19,330 nucleotides of DNA from Porphyromonas sp. (GCA_029983495.1 JASBZJ010000009.1:1-19330), one strand, 5' to 3'; counted from the first letter of the stretch, positions 9,797-16,664 are shown. Notes: generated by a model from the sequence alone, not told the origin. Numbers and translations: made by a program.

Positions 9797-9839
9797 GGGT
9801 TAGTGTATATAGTTACTTTAATGCGACGTTTGTACTACT

Positions 9840-11810
9840 CTAAGCTTGTTGAGTTCTTTCAGTTCTCCAAGCATTCATTTCATCGTCTATCTGCTTGCGA
9901 ATACGCTCGGCAAAGGTAGTAATTTTTTCTTTACCTTGGTCGCCTTGCCCTTGCAAACGAACCGAAACCATGTCTTCCTTGGCTTCTTCCTCACCAACAA
10001 CAAGCATATAAGGGATACGCTTTAGCTCGTTATCGCGAATTTTTCGCCCAACCTTTTCGTTTCTGTCGTCAACAGTTGTGGCAATATCCTGAGAAACCAA
10101 ATAGTCGCGCACCTTATAAGCGTAATCATTGAAACGTTCGCTAATAGGGAGAACAATAACCTGATCGGGAGCTAACCATAAAGGGAAGTGACCAGCGGTA
10201 TGTTCTATAAGCACGGCAACAAAGCGTTCCATACTACCAAAAGGTGCACGGTGAATCATTACAGGGCGATGCTTTCGATTGTCCTCACCGGTGTACTCGA
10301 GGTCGAAACGCTCAGGCAGGTTATAATCAACCTGAATAGTACCTAATTGCCACTTTCTACCTAAAGCATCTTTAACCATAAAGTCGAGTTTAGGTCCATA
10401 AAAAGCCGCCTCGCCATATTCTATTACGGCTGGCAAGCCTTTTTCCTCACAAGCTTCAATAATAGCACGTTCTGCTTTTTCCCAATTTTCGTCGCTACCA
10501 ATATACTTTTCACGGTCTTGCTTATCACGTAATGATATTTGAGCTTCGAAGCGATCGAACTTAAGAGCCGAAAAGATAATAAAGATAATATCCATTACCT
10601 TTAGAAACTCATCCTTAACTTGGTCGGGCATACAGAAGATGTGGGCATCGTCCTGCGTAAAACCACGAACGCGAGTCAAGCCATGGAGTTCACCACTTTG
10701 CTCGTAGCGGTAAACTGTTCCAAATTCTGCAAGCCGAACAGGCAGATCGCGGTAAGAATGTGGCTTAAGCCGATAAATTTCGCAATGATGTGGGCAGTTC
10801 ATCGGTTTGAGCATAAATTCTTCCCCCTCCTGAGGCGTAGTGATTGGGCGAAAAGAATCGGCACCATACTTTGCGTAATGCCCCGAGGTTTTATAGAGTT
10901 CAATGCTACCGATGTGGGGAGTCATTACCTGGTCGTAACCAAAATCCTTTTGGATACGTTTCAAATAATCTTCCAACTTTAGGCGAAGACGCGTACCTCG
11001 TGGCAACCAAAGTGGTAAACCTGCTCCAACTCGCTGAGAAAAGGCAAAAAGCTCCAACTCGCGACCAAGTTTTCGGTGGTCGCGGTTTTTTGCTTCTTCT
11101 AAAAGGGTAAGATACTCATCGAGCATCTTCTTTTTAGGGAACGTAATACCATAGATACGAGTAAGTTGTTTACGCTTTTCATCGCCACGCCAATAGGCAC
11201 CTGCCACACTAAGTAGCTTTACATTCTTTATATAGCTTGTATCAGGTAAGTGTGGTCCACGGCAAAGGTCGGTAAACTCACCTTGTGTATATGTTGTAAT
11301 ATTGCCGTCCTCTAAACCATCAATTAATTCCAATTTATAAGTTTGCCCTTTACCACCAAAGTAATTTAGGGCATCCTTTTTACTAATCGACTTGCGAACA
11401 TAATGCTGCTTTTCCTGAGCATACTTCATCATAAGATCCTCGATTTTTTTCAAATCGGCTTCCTTAAGTTCTCTGTCGCCTAAATCAATATCGTAGTAAA
11501 AACCATTTTCAATTGCTGGGCCAATACCAAATTGTGTACCAGGGAATAATGTTTGAATAGCCTCAGCCATAAGGTGAGCCGAGGAATGCCAGTAAGCATG
11601 CTTACCGCCTTCATCCTCCCATTTCAAAAGCTTTAAGGAAGCATCATCTTCAATAGGGCGAACAAGCTCAGTAATTTTTCCGTTAACCTCGGCAGCTAAT
11701 ACATCTTTAGCTAATCGGCTACTAATACCTTCTGCAATTTGCATAGGCGTTGTTCCCTTTTCAACTTGGCGCTTCGAGCCATCGGGGAACGTAATGGTAA
11801 TCATACTCAT
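9840..11810 (-). CDS. thrS: Threonyl-tRNA synthetase
   Basis: ThrRS charges tRNA-Thr with threonine and hydrolyses mischarged Ser-tRNA-Thr. The 656 residues contain all the domains: TGS (about 1-63); the editing domain with HSSAH (His75, His79) and LCRGPH (Cys183, His187); the class II catalytic core with motif 2 ([18 protein letters not shown], about 367-384) and motif 3 ([11 protein letters not shown], 520-530); and the anticodon-binding domain (about 548-645). The three zinc ligands expected of the active site are present: Cys339 (MNCPHH), His390 (QDDAHIF) and His520. It is the first gene of thrS-infC-rpmI-rplT. Its 5' leader carries two tRNA-Thr-like anticodon arms, suggesting translational self-repression. 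The ATG at 11810 is preferred over the in-frame ATG two codons later. Confidence 0.98.
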   Translation of the reverse strand: MSMITITFPDGSKRQVEKGTTPMQIAEGISSRLAKDVLAAEVNGKITELVRPIEDDASLKLLKWEDEGGKHAYWHSSAHLMAEAIQTLFPGTQFGIGPAIENGFYYDIDLGDRELKEADLKKIEDLMMKYAQEKQHYVRKSISKKDALNYFGGKGQTYKLELIDGLEDGNITTYTQGEFTDLCRGPHLPDTSYIKNVKLLSVAGAYWRGDEKRKQLTRIYGITFPKKKMLDEYLTLLEEAKNRDHRKLGRELELFAFSQRVGAGLPLWLPRGTRLRLKLEDYLKRIQKDFGYDQVMTPHIGSIELYKTSGHYAKYGADSFRPITTPQEGEEFMLKPMNCPHHCEIYRLKPHSYRDLPVRLAEFGTVYRYEQSGELHGLTRVRGFTQDDAHIFCMPDQVKDEFLKVMDIIFIIFSALKFDRFEAQISLRDKQDREKYIGSDENWEKAERAIIEACEEKGLPAVIEYGEAAFYGPKLDFMVKDALGRKWQLGTIQVDYNLPERFDLEYTGEDNRKHRPVMIHRAPFGSMERFVAVLIEHTAGHFPLWLAPDQVIVLPISERFNDYAYKVRDYLVSQDIATTVDDRNEKVGRKIRDNELKRIPYMLVVGEEEAKEDMVSVRLQGQGDQGKEKITTFAERIRKQIDDEMNAWRTERTQQA

Positions 11811-11821
11811 AAAGTTTCGGT

Positions 11822-11838
11822 CTCCTTTACAATAGGAG
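11822..11838 (-). promoter_or_regulatory. thrS leader arm 2: tRNA-Thr(UGU) anticodon-arm mimic hiding AGGAG
   Basis: On the minus strand CTCCT (11838-11834) pairs perfectly with AGGAG (11826-11822) around the seven-base loop ATTGTAA (11833-11827). A 5-bp stem with a 7-base loop is exactly the geometry of a tRNA anticodon arm. Numbered as bases 32-38, the loop reads A-U-UGU-A-A: U33, anticodon UGU for threonine, then A37. The 3' strand AGGAG is a Shine-Dalgarno-like sequence 11 bases before the thrS ATG, so the fold, or ThrRS bound to it, would restrict ribosome access. Confidence 0.7.
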
Positions 11839-11883
11839 TTATTGGGTTAAACTAGTTATATGCTGAGTTGCAAAACTAACACG

Positions 11884-11906
11884 AAAACCCTTTACAATAA
11901 GGTTTC
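11884..11906 (-). promoter_or_regulatory. thrS leader arm 1: second tRNA-Thr(UGU) anticodon-arm mimic
   Basis: GAAACCTT (11906-11899) pairs with AGGGTTTT (11891-11884), 8 bp including two G.U pairs, around the same seven-base loop ATTGTAA (11898-11892) found in arm 2. The UGU triplet is at 11896-11894, 65 bases upstream of the UGU in arm 2. The stems differ in sequence while the loops are identical, which is what selection on a tRNA-like loop would leave. Two such arms suit a homodimeric ThrRS. Confidence 0.65.
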
Positions 11907-11910
11907 AGTT

Positions 11911-11935
11911 TTGTGCCAAGCAACTCGTGGTACAA
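11911..11935 (-). promoter_or_regulatory. thrS leader hairpin with pseudoknot-capable loop
   Basis: TTGTACCA (11935-11928) and TGGCACAA (11918-11911) pair with one internal A.C mismatch around a nine-base loop. Seven loop bases, GAGTTGC (11926-11920), are exactly complementary to GCAACTC (11871-11865) in the linker between the two anticodon-like arms. A long-range pseudoknot across arm 1 is therefore possible. Confidence 0.45.
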
Positions 11936-11962
11936 GCTTTTGCAATAAAAAAAGTACCCCAG

Positions 11963-11970
11963 CAAAGGTA
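11963..11970 (-). promoter_or_regulatory. Candidate thrS promoter, -7 element
   Basis: TACCTTTG (11970-11963, minus) is a perfect match to the Bacteroidota -7 element TAnnTTTG. Transcription would start near 11955-11957, giving a leader of about 145 bases that includes all three thrS hairpins. No convincing TTG -33 element is seen at the usual spacing, which lowers confidence. Confidence 0.5.
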
Positions 11971-12052
11971 CGCACTTTTACGCTAAATGTATCGAAGCAA
12001 CCACACAACTTGTATTAGGCATATTTACTATAACTATAGCTTACTAAACACA

Positions 12053-12102
12053 CTTGCATAGGTACTGTTGTACGAACTCGAGTACAACAGTACCTATGCA
12101 AG
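12053..12102. repeat. Perfect 21-bp inverted repeat, 8-base spacer
   Basis: The arms at 12053-12073 and 12082-12102 are exact reverse complements over 21 bases (left arm starts CTTGCATAGG, right arm ends CCTATGCAAG), with spacer GAACTCGA. It lies in the gene-free stretch between the rpmB-cluster terminator and the thrS promoter. There is no T-run on either side, so it is not an ordinary terminator. No transposase or target-site duplication is visible. The function is unknown. Confidence 0.9.
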
Positions 12103-12131
12103 AGCGAGGATCCAGAACGATAGGAGTACAC

Positions 12132-12209
12132 ATGAGTCCACAACCTAAACCTGAACCACTAAAAAGTAACGCAACAATGCTCCATTATATGAAACAAGCT
12201 CTACAATAG
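12132..12209 (+). CDS. Possible 25-residue peptide (doubtful)
   Basis: A short plus-strand frame begins ATG AGT CCA and ends TAG, with AGGAG seven bases upstream. The peptide would be MSPQPKPEPLKSNATMLHYM followed by KQALQ, with no signal peptide or membrane segment. It is the only plus-strand candidate and lies between the inverted repeat and the hairpin at 12225-12253. Bacteroidota rarely depend on Shine-Dalgarno sequences, so the AGGAG is weak support; it may well be chance. Confidence 0.15.
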   Translation: MSPQPKPEPLKSNATMLHYMKQALQ

Positions 12210-12222
12210 GGAACGAATACAC

Positions 12223-12253
12223 AAAAGCCCACACTAAATGATAGTGTAGGCTT
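12223..12253 (-). terminator. Rho-independent terminator downstream of the rpmB-rpmG-DUF4295 cluster
   Basis: On the minus strand AAGCCTACACTA (12253-12242) pairs with TAGTGTGGGCTT (12236-12225), 12 bp with one T.G pair and a five-base loop, running into TTTT (12226-12223). It lies 218 bases beyond the DUF4295 stop, so it either ends a long 3' untranslated region or the transcript of an unseen small RNA in 12254-12470. Confidence 0.65.
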
Positions 12254-12470
12254 AAAACTTAAAGGATAAACCCCTCTATAGTTTAATTAGATACAGTCCC
12301 AAGAAATGTGTGAAACTCAAAAGGGGCTACTTTGTAGATAAAACCCAAAAGTCAAGTAAAAGAAAATGAACTTTACACCCTTTTTGGAACTGCATCTTTA
12401 ATTATCATGCTTAAAGAGAATTCAAAAAAAAGAAAAAGCTGATACTCAACCTATTGATTAGAGTAAAAAA
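12254..12470. other. Gene-free stretch between DUF4295 and its distal terminator
   Basis: No convincing gene is present. Just after the DUF4295 stop, a weak 5-bp hairpin on the minus strand (TACTC 12465-12461 with GAGTA 12447-12443) precedes a long T-rich tract (12437-12424), which may be a first, leaky terminator. The rest (12254-12423) shows no clear promoter, repeat or RNA that I recognise. Confidence 0.4.
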
Positions 12471-12629
12471 CTACTTTTTGAAGAATTCCTCAACTAACTC
12501 GTTAGGAAGCATTTTTTCTTCGAAATAGTAAGCACCTGTTTTTTCAGAGCGTACCATCTTTTTAACTTTCGAAAAGGAACGACCAGCTTTACTGCCACCC
12601 CTAAACGTTGCAACGGATTTTTTTGCCAT
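12471..12629 (-). CDS. DUF4295 protein, Bacteroidota-specific ribosomal protein (bL38-type)
   Basis: This is a 52-residue, strongly basic protein beginning MAKKSVATFRGGSKAGRSF and ending EEFFKK. The sequence and its place directly behind rpmG (22 bases) match the small Bacteroidota DUF4295 family. I recall that the Flavobacterium johnsoniae ribosome structure assigned such a protein to the large subunit as bL38; I am fairly but not fully sure of that link. The middle holds MVRSEKTGAYYFEEKML, with a Lys-rich region before it that suits RNA binding. In many relatives ftsY comes next; here a terminator does. Confidence 0.85.
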   Translation of the reverse strand: MAKKSVATFRGGSKAGRSFSKVKKMVRSEKTGAYYFEEKMLPNELVEEFFKK

Positions 12630-12651
12630 GATGAACTGCTTTGTTAAAAGG

Positions 12652-12840
12652 TTACTTTATTTCGCGATGAATGGTATAACGCTTAAGGATCGGGTTATAC
12701 TTTTTAAGTTCAAGCCTTTCGGGGCTGTTTTTACGGTTTTTGGTGGTAATATACCTCGAAGTTCCAGGCATACCACTTTCTTTATGTTCGGTGCATTCGA
12801 GGATTACCTGCCCACGAACGCCTTTTGCTTTCTTCGACAT
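12652..12840 (-). CDS. rpmG: 50S ribosomal protein L33 (bL33)
   Basis: A 62-residue basic protein with the bL33 core: [32 protein letters not shown] and [18 protein letters not shown]. It keeps only one cysteine (Cys16 in LECTE) rather than the paired CxxC motifs, so it is the zinc-free form. It sits between rpmB (51 bases upstream) and the DUF4295 gene (22 bases downstream), the usual Bacteroidota order. Confidence 0.97.
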   Translation of the reverse strand: MSKKAKGVRGQVILECTEHKESGMPGTSRYITTKNRKNSPERLELKKYNPILKRYTIHREIK

Positions 12841-12891
12841 GACACTCTTTTACGGAATAAAAATGTTCTTTACCTTAAAGTTAGATTCTGG

Positions 12892-13137
12892 TTATAACTC
12901 CTTGTTAAGGTAACCTTTATCCATAGCTCGCTTTATGGCTGCATCAACACCAATCTTATTAATTAAACGTAGGCCAGCAGCCGATATTTTCAAGGTAACC
13001 CAACGTTCTTGTTCTGGCCAATAGAATCTCTTAGCGAAGAGATTGACGTTAAACTGACGTTTCGTACGGTGATTCGAGTGCGACACGTGATTTCCCGTCA
13101 TGGCTCTTTTTCCAGTGATTTCGCAAAGTTTCGACAT
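12892..13137 (-). CDS. rpmB: 50S ribosomal protein L28 (bL28)
   Basis: An 81-residue protein beginning [20 protein letters not shown], with the family segments [20 protein letters not shown] and [19 protein letters not shown]. It is a large-subunit component needed for 70S assembly. It is the first gene of rpmB-rpmG-DUF4295, with a probable promoter about 150 bases upstream. Confidence 0.98.
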   Translation of the reverse strand: MSKLCEITGKRAMTGNHVSHSNHRTKRQFNVNLFAKRFYWPEQERWVTLKISAAGLRLINKIGVDAAIKRAMDKGYLNKEL

Positions 13138-13289
13138 CGCTTTATAAGTCTCTCTACAAATTATTTTTCTTGTTGAAACGCAGAGCCCGCATCACAGAAA
13201 GGTTTTTAGCATCATCACCCCTACTGTTTCTCCCCTGGAATAATACATTAAACATAATGCAAAAAGGAGTGCAGTACACGTTCGGAGAA

Positions 13290-13297
13290 CAAAGGTA
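13290..13297 (-). promoter_or_regulatory. Candidate rpmB promoter, -7 element
   Basis: TACCTTTG (13297-13290, minus) matches the -7 consensus TAnnTTTG exactly and lies between the miaB stop and rpmB. A transcript starting a few bases downstream would have an untranslated leader of about 145 bases. A TTG upstream is only 12 bases away, too close for a standard -33 element. Confidence 0.5.
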
Positions 13298-13369
13298 ACA
13301 ATTATTTTTCAATTATTCCCATCATTCCCCTTATACAGAAGAGAGAAACCGATAAAACTCGCTTTTATT

Positions 13370-14719
13370 TTATTGTTCATCGCTATAGGGTAATTCCCTC
13401 CCTAATAACGTGGCACCTGTAGCCTCGTAAACTTTAACTCGTACAAATTGCCCAATGCGAGCTTTCTCTTTTGGGAAAACAATCACTTTATTTTGCCCAC
13501 TTCGACCAAAATAATCGGTGTAGCTACGCTTGCTAACCCCTTCAACTAAAACTTCGAACTCCTTTCCAATGTCGGCTCGGTTGCTAGCTAAACTAAGTTC
13601 GTTTTGCAAAGCTATCATACGTTCTAAGCGTTCGAGTTTTACTTTCTCAGGTACATCATCGGTTAAATTCTTCGCAGCATAAGTTCCTGGGCGTTCGCTA
13701 TATTTGAACAGAAAAGCACTATCGAAGTGAACCTCACGCATAAGGGAAAGAGTTTCGTTAAAGTCGGCTTCAGTTTCGCCCGAAAAACCGCAAAATATGT
13801 CGGTAGATAAACCAACATGGGGTATAATACGCCTTATCATTGCTACACGCTCCAAAAATAACTCGCGCGTGTACTTTCGGCGCATTCGCTTAAGAATGTG
13901 GTTACTACCACTTTGCACAGGAAGATGTAGATGTGGGCAAATATTAGGATACTTGGCCATAGTATGAACGACCTTTTCGCTAAAGTTCATAGGATGAGGA
14001 GAAGTAAACCTAATACGCATTTGTGGAGCACGCTCAGCCAATACAGCCAACAAATCAGCAAAATCGAATTCCTCGCCTGTAGCCTTATTTATGTAATGGT
14101 ATCCATTTACTATTTGCCCAAGCAAAGTAACCTCGCGATAGCCAAGTTTACGCATGTTATCGAATTCAGCTATAATACTACTAATATCGCGACTCCGCTC
14201 GCGCCCTCTTGTGTACGGCACAATGCAATAGGTACAAAACTCGTTACACCCACGCATTATTGAAATAAAACCCGTTATATGTACCCCCGCCATTTTAAGG
14301 GGAATTACATCACGGTAAGTTTCGGTTTTCGATAGCTCGATATTCACGGCCTTGCTACCTACTTCAACAGCAGCAAAAAGGTTGGGGAGGTCGCTATAAG
14401 CATCAGGTCCTGCCACAAGGTCAACCCCATGGTTCTCTACTAAATCCTCTTTTACTCGTTCGGCCATGCAACCCAAAACGCCAATAACCTTAAGTTTTTT
14501 ACGCTTGCGCCGTATCCCATTATAATATTCAAGCCTACGCAACACCCGTTGCTCGGCATTATCGCGTACCGAACAGGTGTTTATCAATACAGCATCGGCA
14601 TCGTCGATATTATTGGTTAAATCGTAACCTGCTGTTTTCATTACCGCTGCAACAACTTCGCTATCGGCAACATTCATTTGGCAACCATAAGTTTCGAGAA
14701 ATATCTTCCGCGTATCCAT
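13370..14719 (-). CDS. miaB: tRNA-2-methylthio-N6-dimethylallyladenosine synthase MiaB
   Basis: MiaB is a radical-SAM enzyme that adds a methylthio group to i6A37 of tRNAs reading UNN codons. The 449 residues show the N-terminal methylthiotransferase domain with its three cluster cysteines (Cys13 in YGCQMN, Cys49 in NTCSVR, Cys84 in LGCMAE), the radical-SAM CxxxCxxC (Cys158, Cys162, Cys165), and a TRAM domain at about 380-443. YGCQMN and YTRGRERSR (169-177) favour MiaB over RimO or MtaB. One oddity: the nearly invariant LGQNVN reads LGQIVN, with Ile203 (codon ATA) in place of Asn. The rest of the protein looks intact and functional. It has its own long upstream region and no close operon partner. 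Confidence 0.96.
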   Translation of the reverse strand: MDTRKIFLETYGCQMNVADSEVVAAVMKTAGYDLTNNIDDADAVLINTCSVRDNAEQRVLRRLEYYNGIRRKRKKLKVIGVLGCMAERVKEDLVENHGVDLVAGPDAYSDLPNLFAAVEVGSKAVNIELSKTETYRDVIPLKMAGVHITGFISIMRGCNEFCTYCIVPYTRGRERSRDISSIIAEFDNMRKLGYREVTLLGQIVNGYHYINKATGEEFDFADLLAVLAERAPQMRIRFTSPHPMNFSEKVVHTMAKYPNICPHLHLPVQSGSNHILKRMRRKYTRELFLERVAMIRRIIPHVGLSTDIFCGFSGETEADFNETLSLMREVHFDSAFLFKYSERPGTYAAKNLTDDVPEKVKLERLERMIALQNELSLASNRADIGKEFEVLVEGVSKRSYTDYFGRSGQNKVIVFPKEKARIGQFVRVKVYEATGATLLGRELPYSDEQ

Positions 14720-14886
14720 ATCAACGATTTCCTATACAGAATGAACTATTCACTAAACAAACACTTAATAATATGTAAATAACATACCATTTGAAACAAA
14801 AAAGCAGTTATTGAAAAAGGGAAATAAAGACCTTTGTGCCGGAAAAGTAAGATTTTCTATAGTTAAGGTTTTGGTTAATGGAGGAC

Positions 14887-14908
14887 GGGCGAGTTGTGAA
14901 ACTTGCCC
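14887..14908. repeat. Strong 9-bp hairpin upstream of miaB
   Basis: GGGCGAGTT (14887-14895) pairs with AACTTGCCC (14900-14908) with one G.T pair and the four-base loop GTGA. On the plus strand it is followed by TTCTCTGCTTTTG, mildly T-rich; on the minus strand no T-run follows. It may be part of a structured RNA. Confidence 0.6.
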
Positions 14909-15149
14909 TTCTCTGCTTTTGTATGCATGCAAAAAACGAATAAACCCTTCCGTTCGAAACTACCATTATGCTACAAATTTTCAATCACACTCAGATGGGA
15001 ACTATCTCTTTCTATGCCAACAAATAAAGGTGTACAACACTGCGAAATAACGCAACTATTGCTTAAAGGCACCTCTGCAGTGTTTTTTCCACAAAGGGTT
15101 GAATAAACGCCTTTCTTAACCAGTATCACAAAGCCCATCATTGGGTTGC

Positions 15150-15157
15150 CAAAGGTA
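15150..15157 (-). promoter_or_regulatory. Candidate promoter -7 element after the lipoprotein terminator
   Basis: TACCTTTG (15157-15150, minus) matches TAnnTTTG and begins two bases beyond the T-run of the preceding terminator. It is the same octamer as in front of thrS and rpmB. Its transcript would run toward miaB through the gene-free stretch. No -33 element is clear, as the upstream sequence is the terminator itself. Confidence 0.4.
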
Positions 15158-15158
15158 C

Positions 15159-15199
15159 AAAAAAGGGACGAACCCAAACTCGAAGCCTGAACTCGTCCC
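15159..15199 (-). terminator. Rho-independent terminator after the TonB receptor-lipoprotein pair
   Basis: On the minus strand GGGACGA (15199-15193) pairs with TCGTCCC (15171-15165), followed by six T (15164-15159). The stem is 7 bp with a 21-base loop. It stands 90 bases past the lipoprotein stop codon and closes that operon. Confidence 0.8.
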
Positions 15200-15213
15200 A
15201 CGCATACTTGTGC

Positions 15214-15229
15214 CTATTCTATAGAATAG
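15214..15229. repeat. 16-base perfect palindrome in the lipoprotein 3' region
   Basis: CTATTCTATAGAATAG reads the same on both strands. It lies between the lipoprotein stop and its terminator, flanked by GCCT on one side and AGGC nearby on the other. It could be an operator-like site or an extra RNA hairpin; nothing decides which. Confidence 0.5.
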
Positions 15230-15289
15230 AACAAAGGCTAATAAGCAAAAGAATAAATTGCGTTTATCAAGTCGAACAAGTAACTTATC

Positions 15290-16615
15290 CTACTTATCGC
15301 CCACTATTTGCTCGTATTTATTATCGCCTAACCCTTTAAAGCGATATACTCTGGTCTCGTTATTGAAGTTTACACGTACTACAGCATGAACCTCGTAATA
15401 CTGATCAACCCCATTATTTACAGCAGGGTAATTGGGGAAGCGTTCGCTAAGTATTAGTTGTACCCCTTCAATAACCCTAGCTTCGCGTGCTTTTATTAAA
15501 GCATCCCCTTTAAGATCCTTTTCTTCGTCACGCGGGCCTACAGTTTCACCGCCATCGATATTAAAGTTACCATAGTAACTACTACCACAAAACCAAAACT
15601 CCTCGTTAGTGGGGTACTTTTTGCTTACGTAATTAGGGTGATTAGCTTTTACGTAGTTAAAAAGCACAACAAAATCGTCCTTCGTGAGGGCATAAACAAT
15701 AGTTGGGTCGAATAACCAACGTTCGCCGTTATGTAGGAATTGATCTACTTTCGAAGTTACAGTTTCAGCAAGGCTCCAGCGCCCCGAAGAAAAAACATAC
15801 TCGCTACTACGTGTTGTTGTAGGCTTATCTTTACCACTAAACCAAGGGTAAACTACTACTTTACGGTCGCCTTCCTTTGCGTATGCAAACTTGCTATTCA
15901 TGAATACAGTCAAATAGCTATCGGGCTGTGCCGAGCTACTAAAATTTGGGAAGCGTAAACCCATAGCAGTAAAATCGTCGGGCTGCAGGGCATAGTACTC
16001 CTTACCAGCCTCCTTACCACTAATTACAAGTACAAAGCGACTTTTTTTCTGTAAAGTAAGCTTAGCTAAGAATACCTTGTTGTTCTTTTCTCCACTTGCT
16101 GCAACTAACTCGGTAAGTGCCGCAATGTTTTTTTCACTCAGGGGGCTAAGTTTTTCAATCCCCTTACTTTTAAGTTGTTCATCGTTAAGCTCGGCATAAG
16201 CCGCATTCCAAATAGCCTCTTGGGTTTTACTTCGATTAACCATTTGGTTGTAATGAACAGCAACGGTTGAGCCTTTTCCCCACTCGCGGAACATTTGCTG
16301 TAAAAGCTGTGGCACGAGTTCGTTGGCTGTAGCTTTATCGTTAAAAGCTTGTTTAGACGATAGCGAGCTAGCTTCCTTTTTTAACTGAGCTTCGGCTTTT
16401 TTACGAGCATCATCATCGCCTGTAAAACCTACCATTTTTTGCTTTACATATAGGGCAGCCAAAGTATTATAATCGGCTTTTGTAAGGGTATACTCGGTTT
16501 TTTTGGCAATGGGAGTGGCCTTTTCATCGAGTTCTTTATTGATTTTTGCCATAGGGTCGCAAGCCGTAAGAATAACGGCAAACACCAGTAAAGGCAATAG
16601 TATAATCTTTTTCAT
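15290..16615 (-). CDS. Lipoprotein of unknown function, partner of the upstream TonB receptor
   Basis: The 441-residue product starts with a lipoprotein signal peptide: MKK, a hydrophobic run, then the lipobox LTAC with Cys19 as the lipidated residue, followed by Asp. The first part (about 25-115) is charged and mostly helical. The second half is rich in aromatic residues and probably beta-structured (RFVLVISG, RWLFDPTIVYALTKDDF, SSYYGNFNIDGG, a C-terminal YEVHAVVRVNF). I do not recognise a characterised family; it resembles Bacteroidota hypothetical lipoproteins found beside TonB receptors. It follows the receptor by 49 bases and shares its terminator, so it may be a surface or periplasmic binding partner for the same ligand. 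It shows no SusD features. The substrate is unknown. Confidence 0.9.
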   Translation of the reverse strand: MKKIILLPLLVFAVILTACDPMAKINKELDEKATPIAKKTEYTLTKADYNTLAALYVKQKMVGFTGDDDARKKAEAQLKKEASSLSSKQAFNDKATANELVPQLLQQMFREWGKGSTVAVHYNQMVNRSKTQEAIWNAAYAELNDEQLKSKGIEKLSPLSEKNIAALTELVAASGEKNNKVFLAKLTLQKKSRFVLVISGKEAGKEYYALQPDDFTAMGLRFPNFSSSAQPDSYLTVFMNSKFAYAKEGDRKVVVYPWFSGKDKPTTTRSSEYVFSSGRWSLAETVTSKVDQFLHNGERWLFDPTIVYALTKDDFVVLFNYVKANHPNYVSKKYPTNEEFWFCGSSYYGNFNIDGGETVGPRDEEKDLKGDALIKAREARVIEGVQLILSERFPNYPAVNNGVDQYYEVHAVVRVNFNNETRVYRFKGLGDNKYEQIVGDK

Positions 16616-16664
16616 ATTGGAATTAATAAATTGAATGCTTTAAATTACAGGTCGCCATTAACAA

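Larger units (their letters stand above)
14720..15158. other. Long gene-free stretch upstream of miaB
   Basis: No convincing gene is present. Short frames occur on both strands but have unrealistic composition. On the minus strand the stretch opens with a perfect -7 element (15150-15157) just past the lipoprotein terminator, and includes a strong hairpin (14887-14908) and several short T-runs. A leader of more than 400 bases for miaB, or an independent small RNA, would fit. Confidence 0.4.

Noticed and set aside
10620..11110. Plus-strand frames of 120 and 88 codons opposite thrS
   Set aside because: Antisense shadows of the conserved catalytic core of ThrRS.
11947..11971. GTACC/GGTAC with seven T on the minus strand, looking like a terminator or attenuator before thrS
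   Set aside because: The stem is only 5 bp and its 5' arm is part of the TACCTTTG promoter element, so the transcript probably starts inside it and cannot form it. It could act as a weak terminator only if transcription begins further upstream.
14946..14970. TTCGAA-containing segment resembling a tRNA T-loop
   Set aside because: No flanking 5-bp T-stem, acceptor stem or anticodon arm can be formed.
14971..15201. Minus-strand 76-codon frame upstream of miaB
   Set aside because: Starts inside the terminator hairpin, is Cys/Ser-rich without a recognisable domain, and no conserved context supports it.
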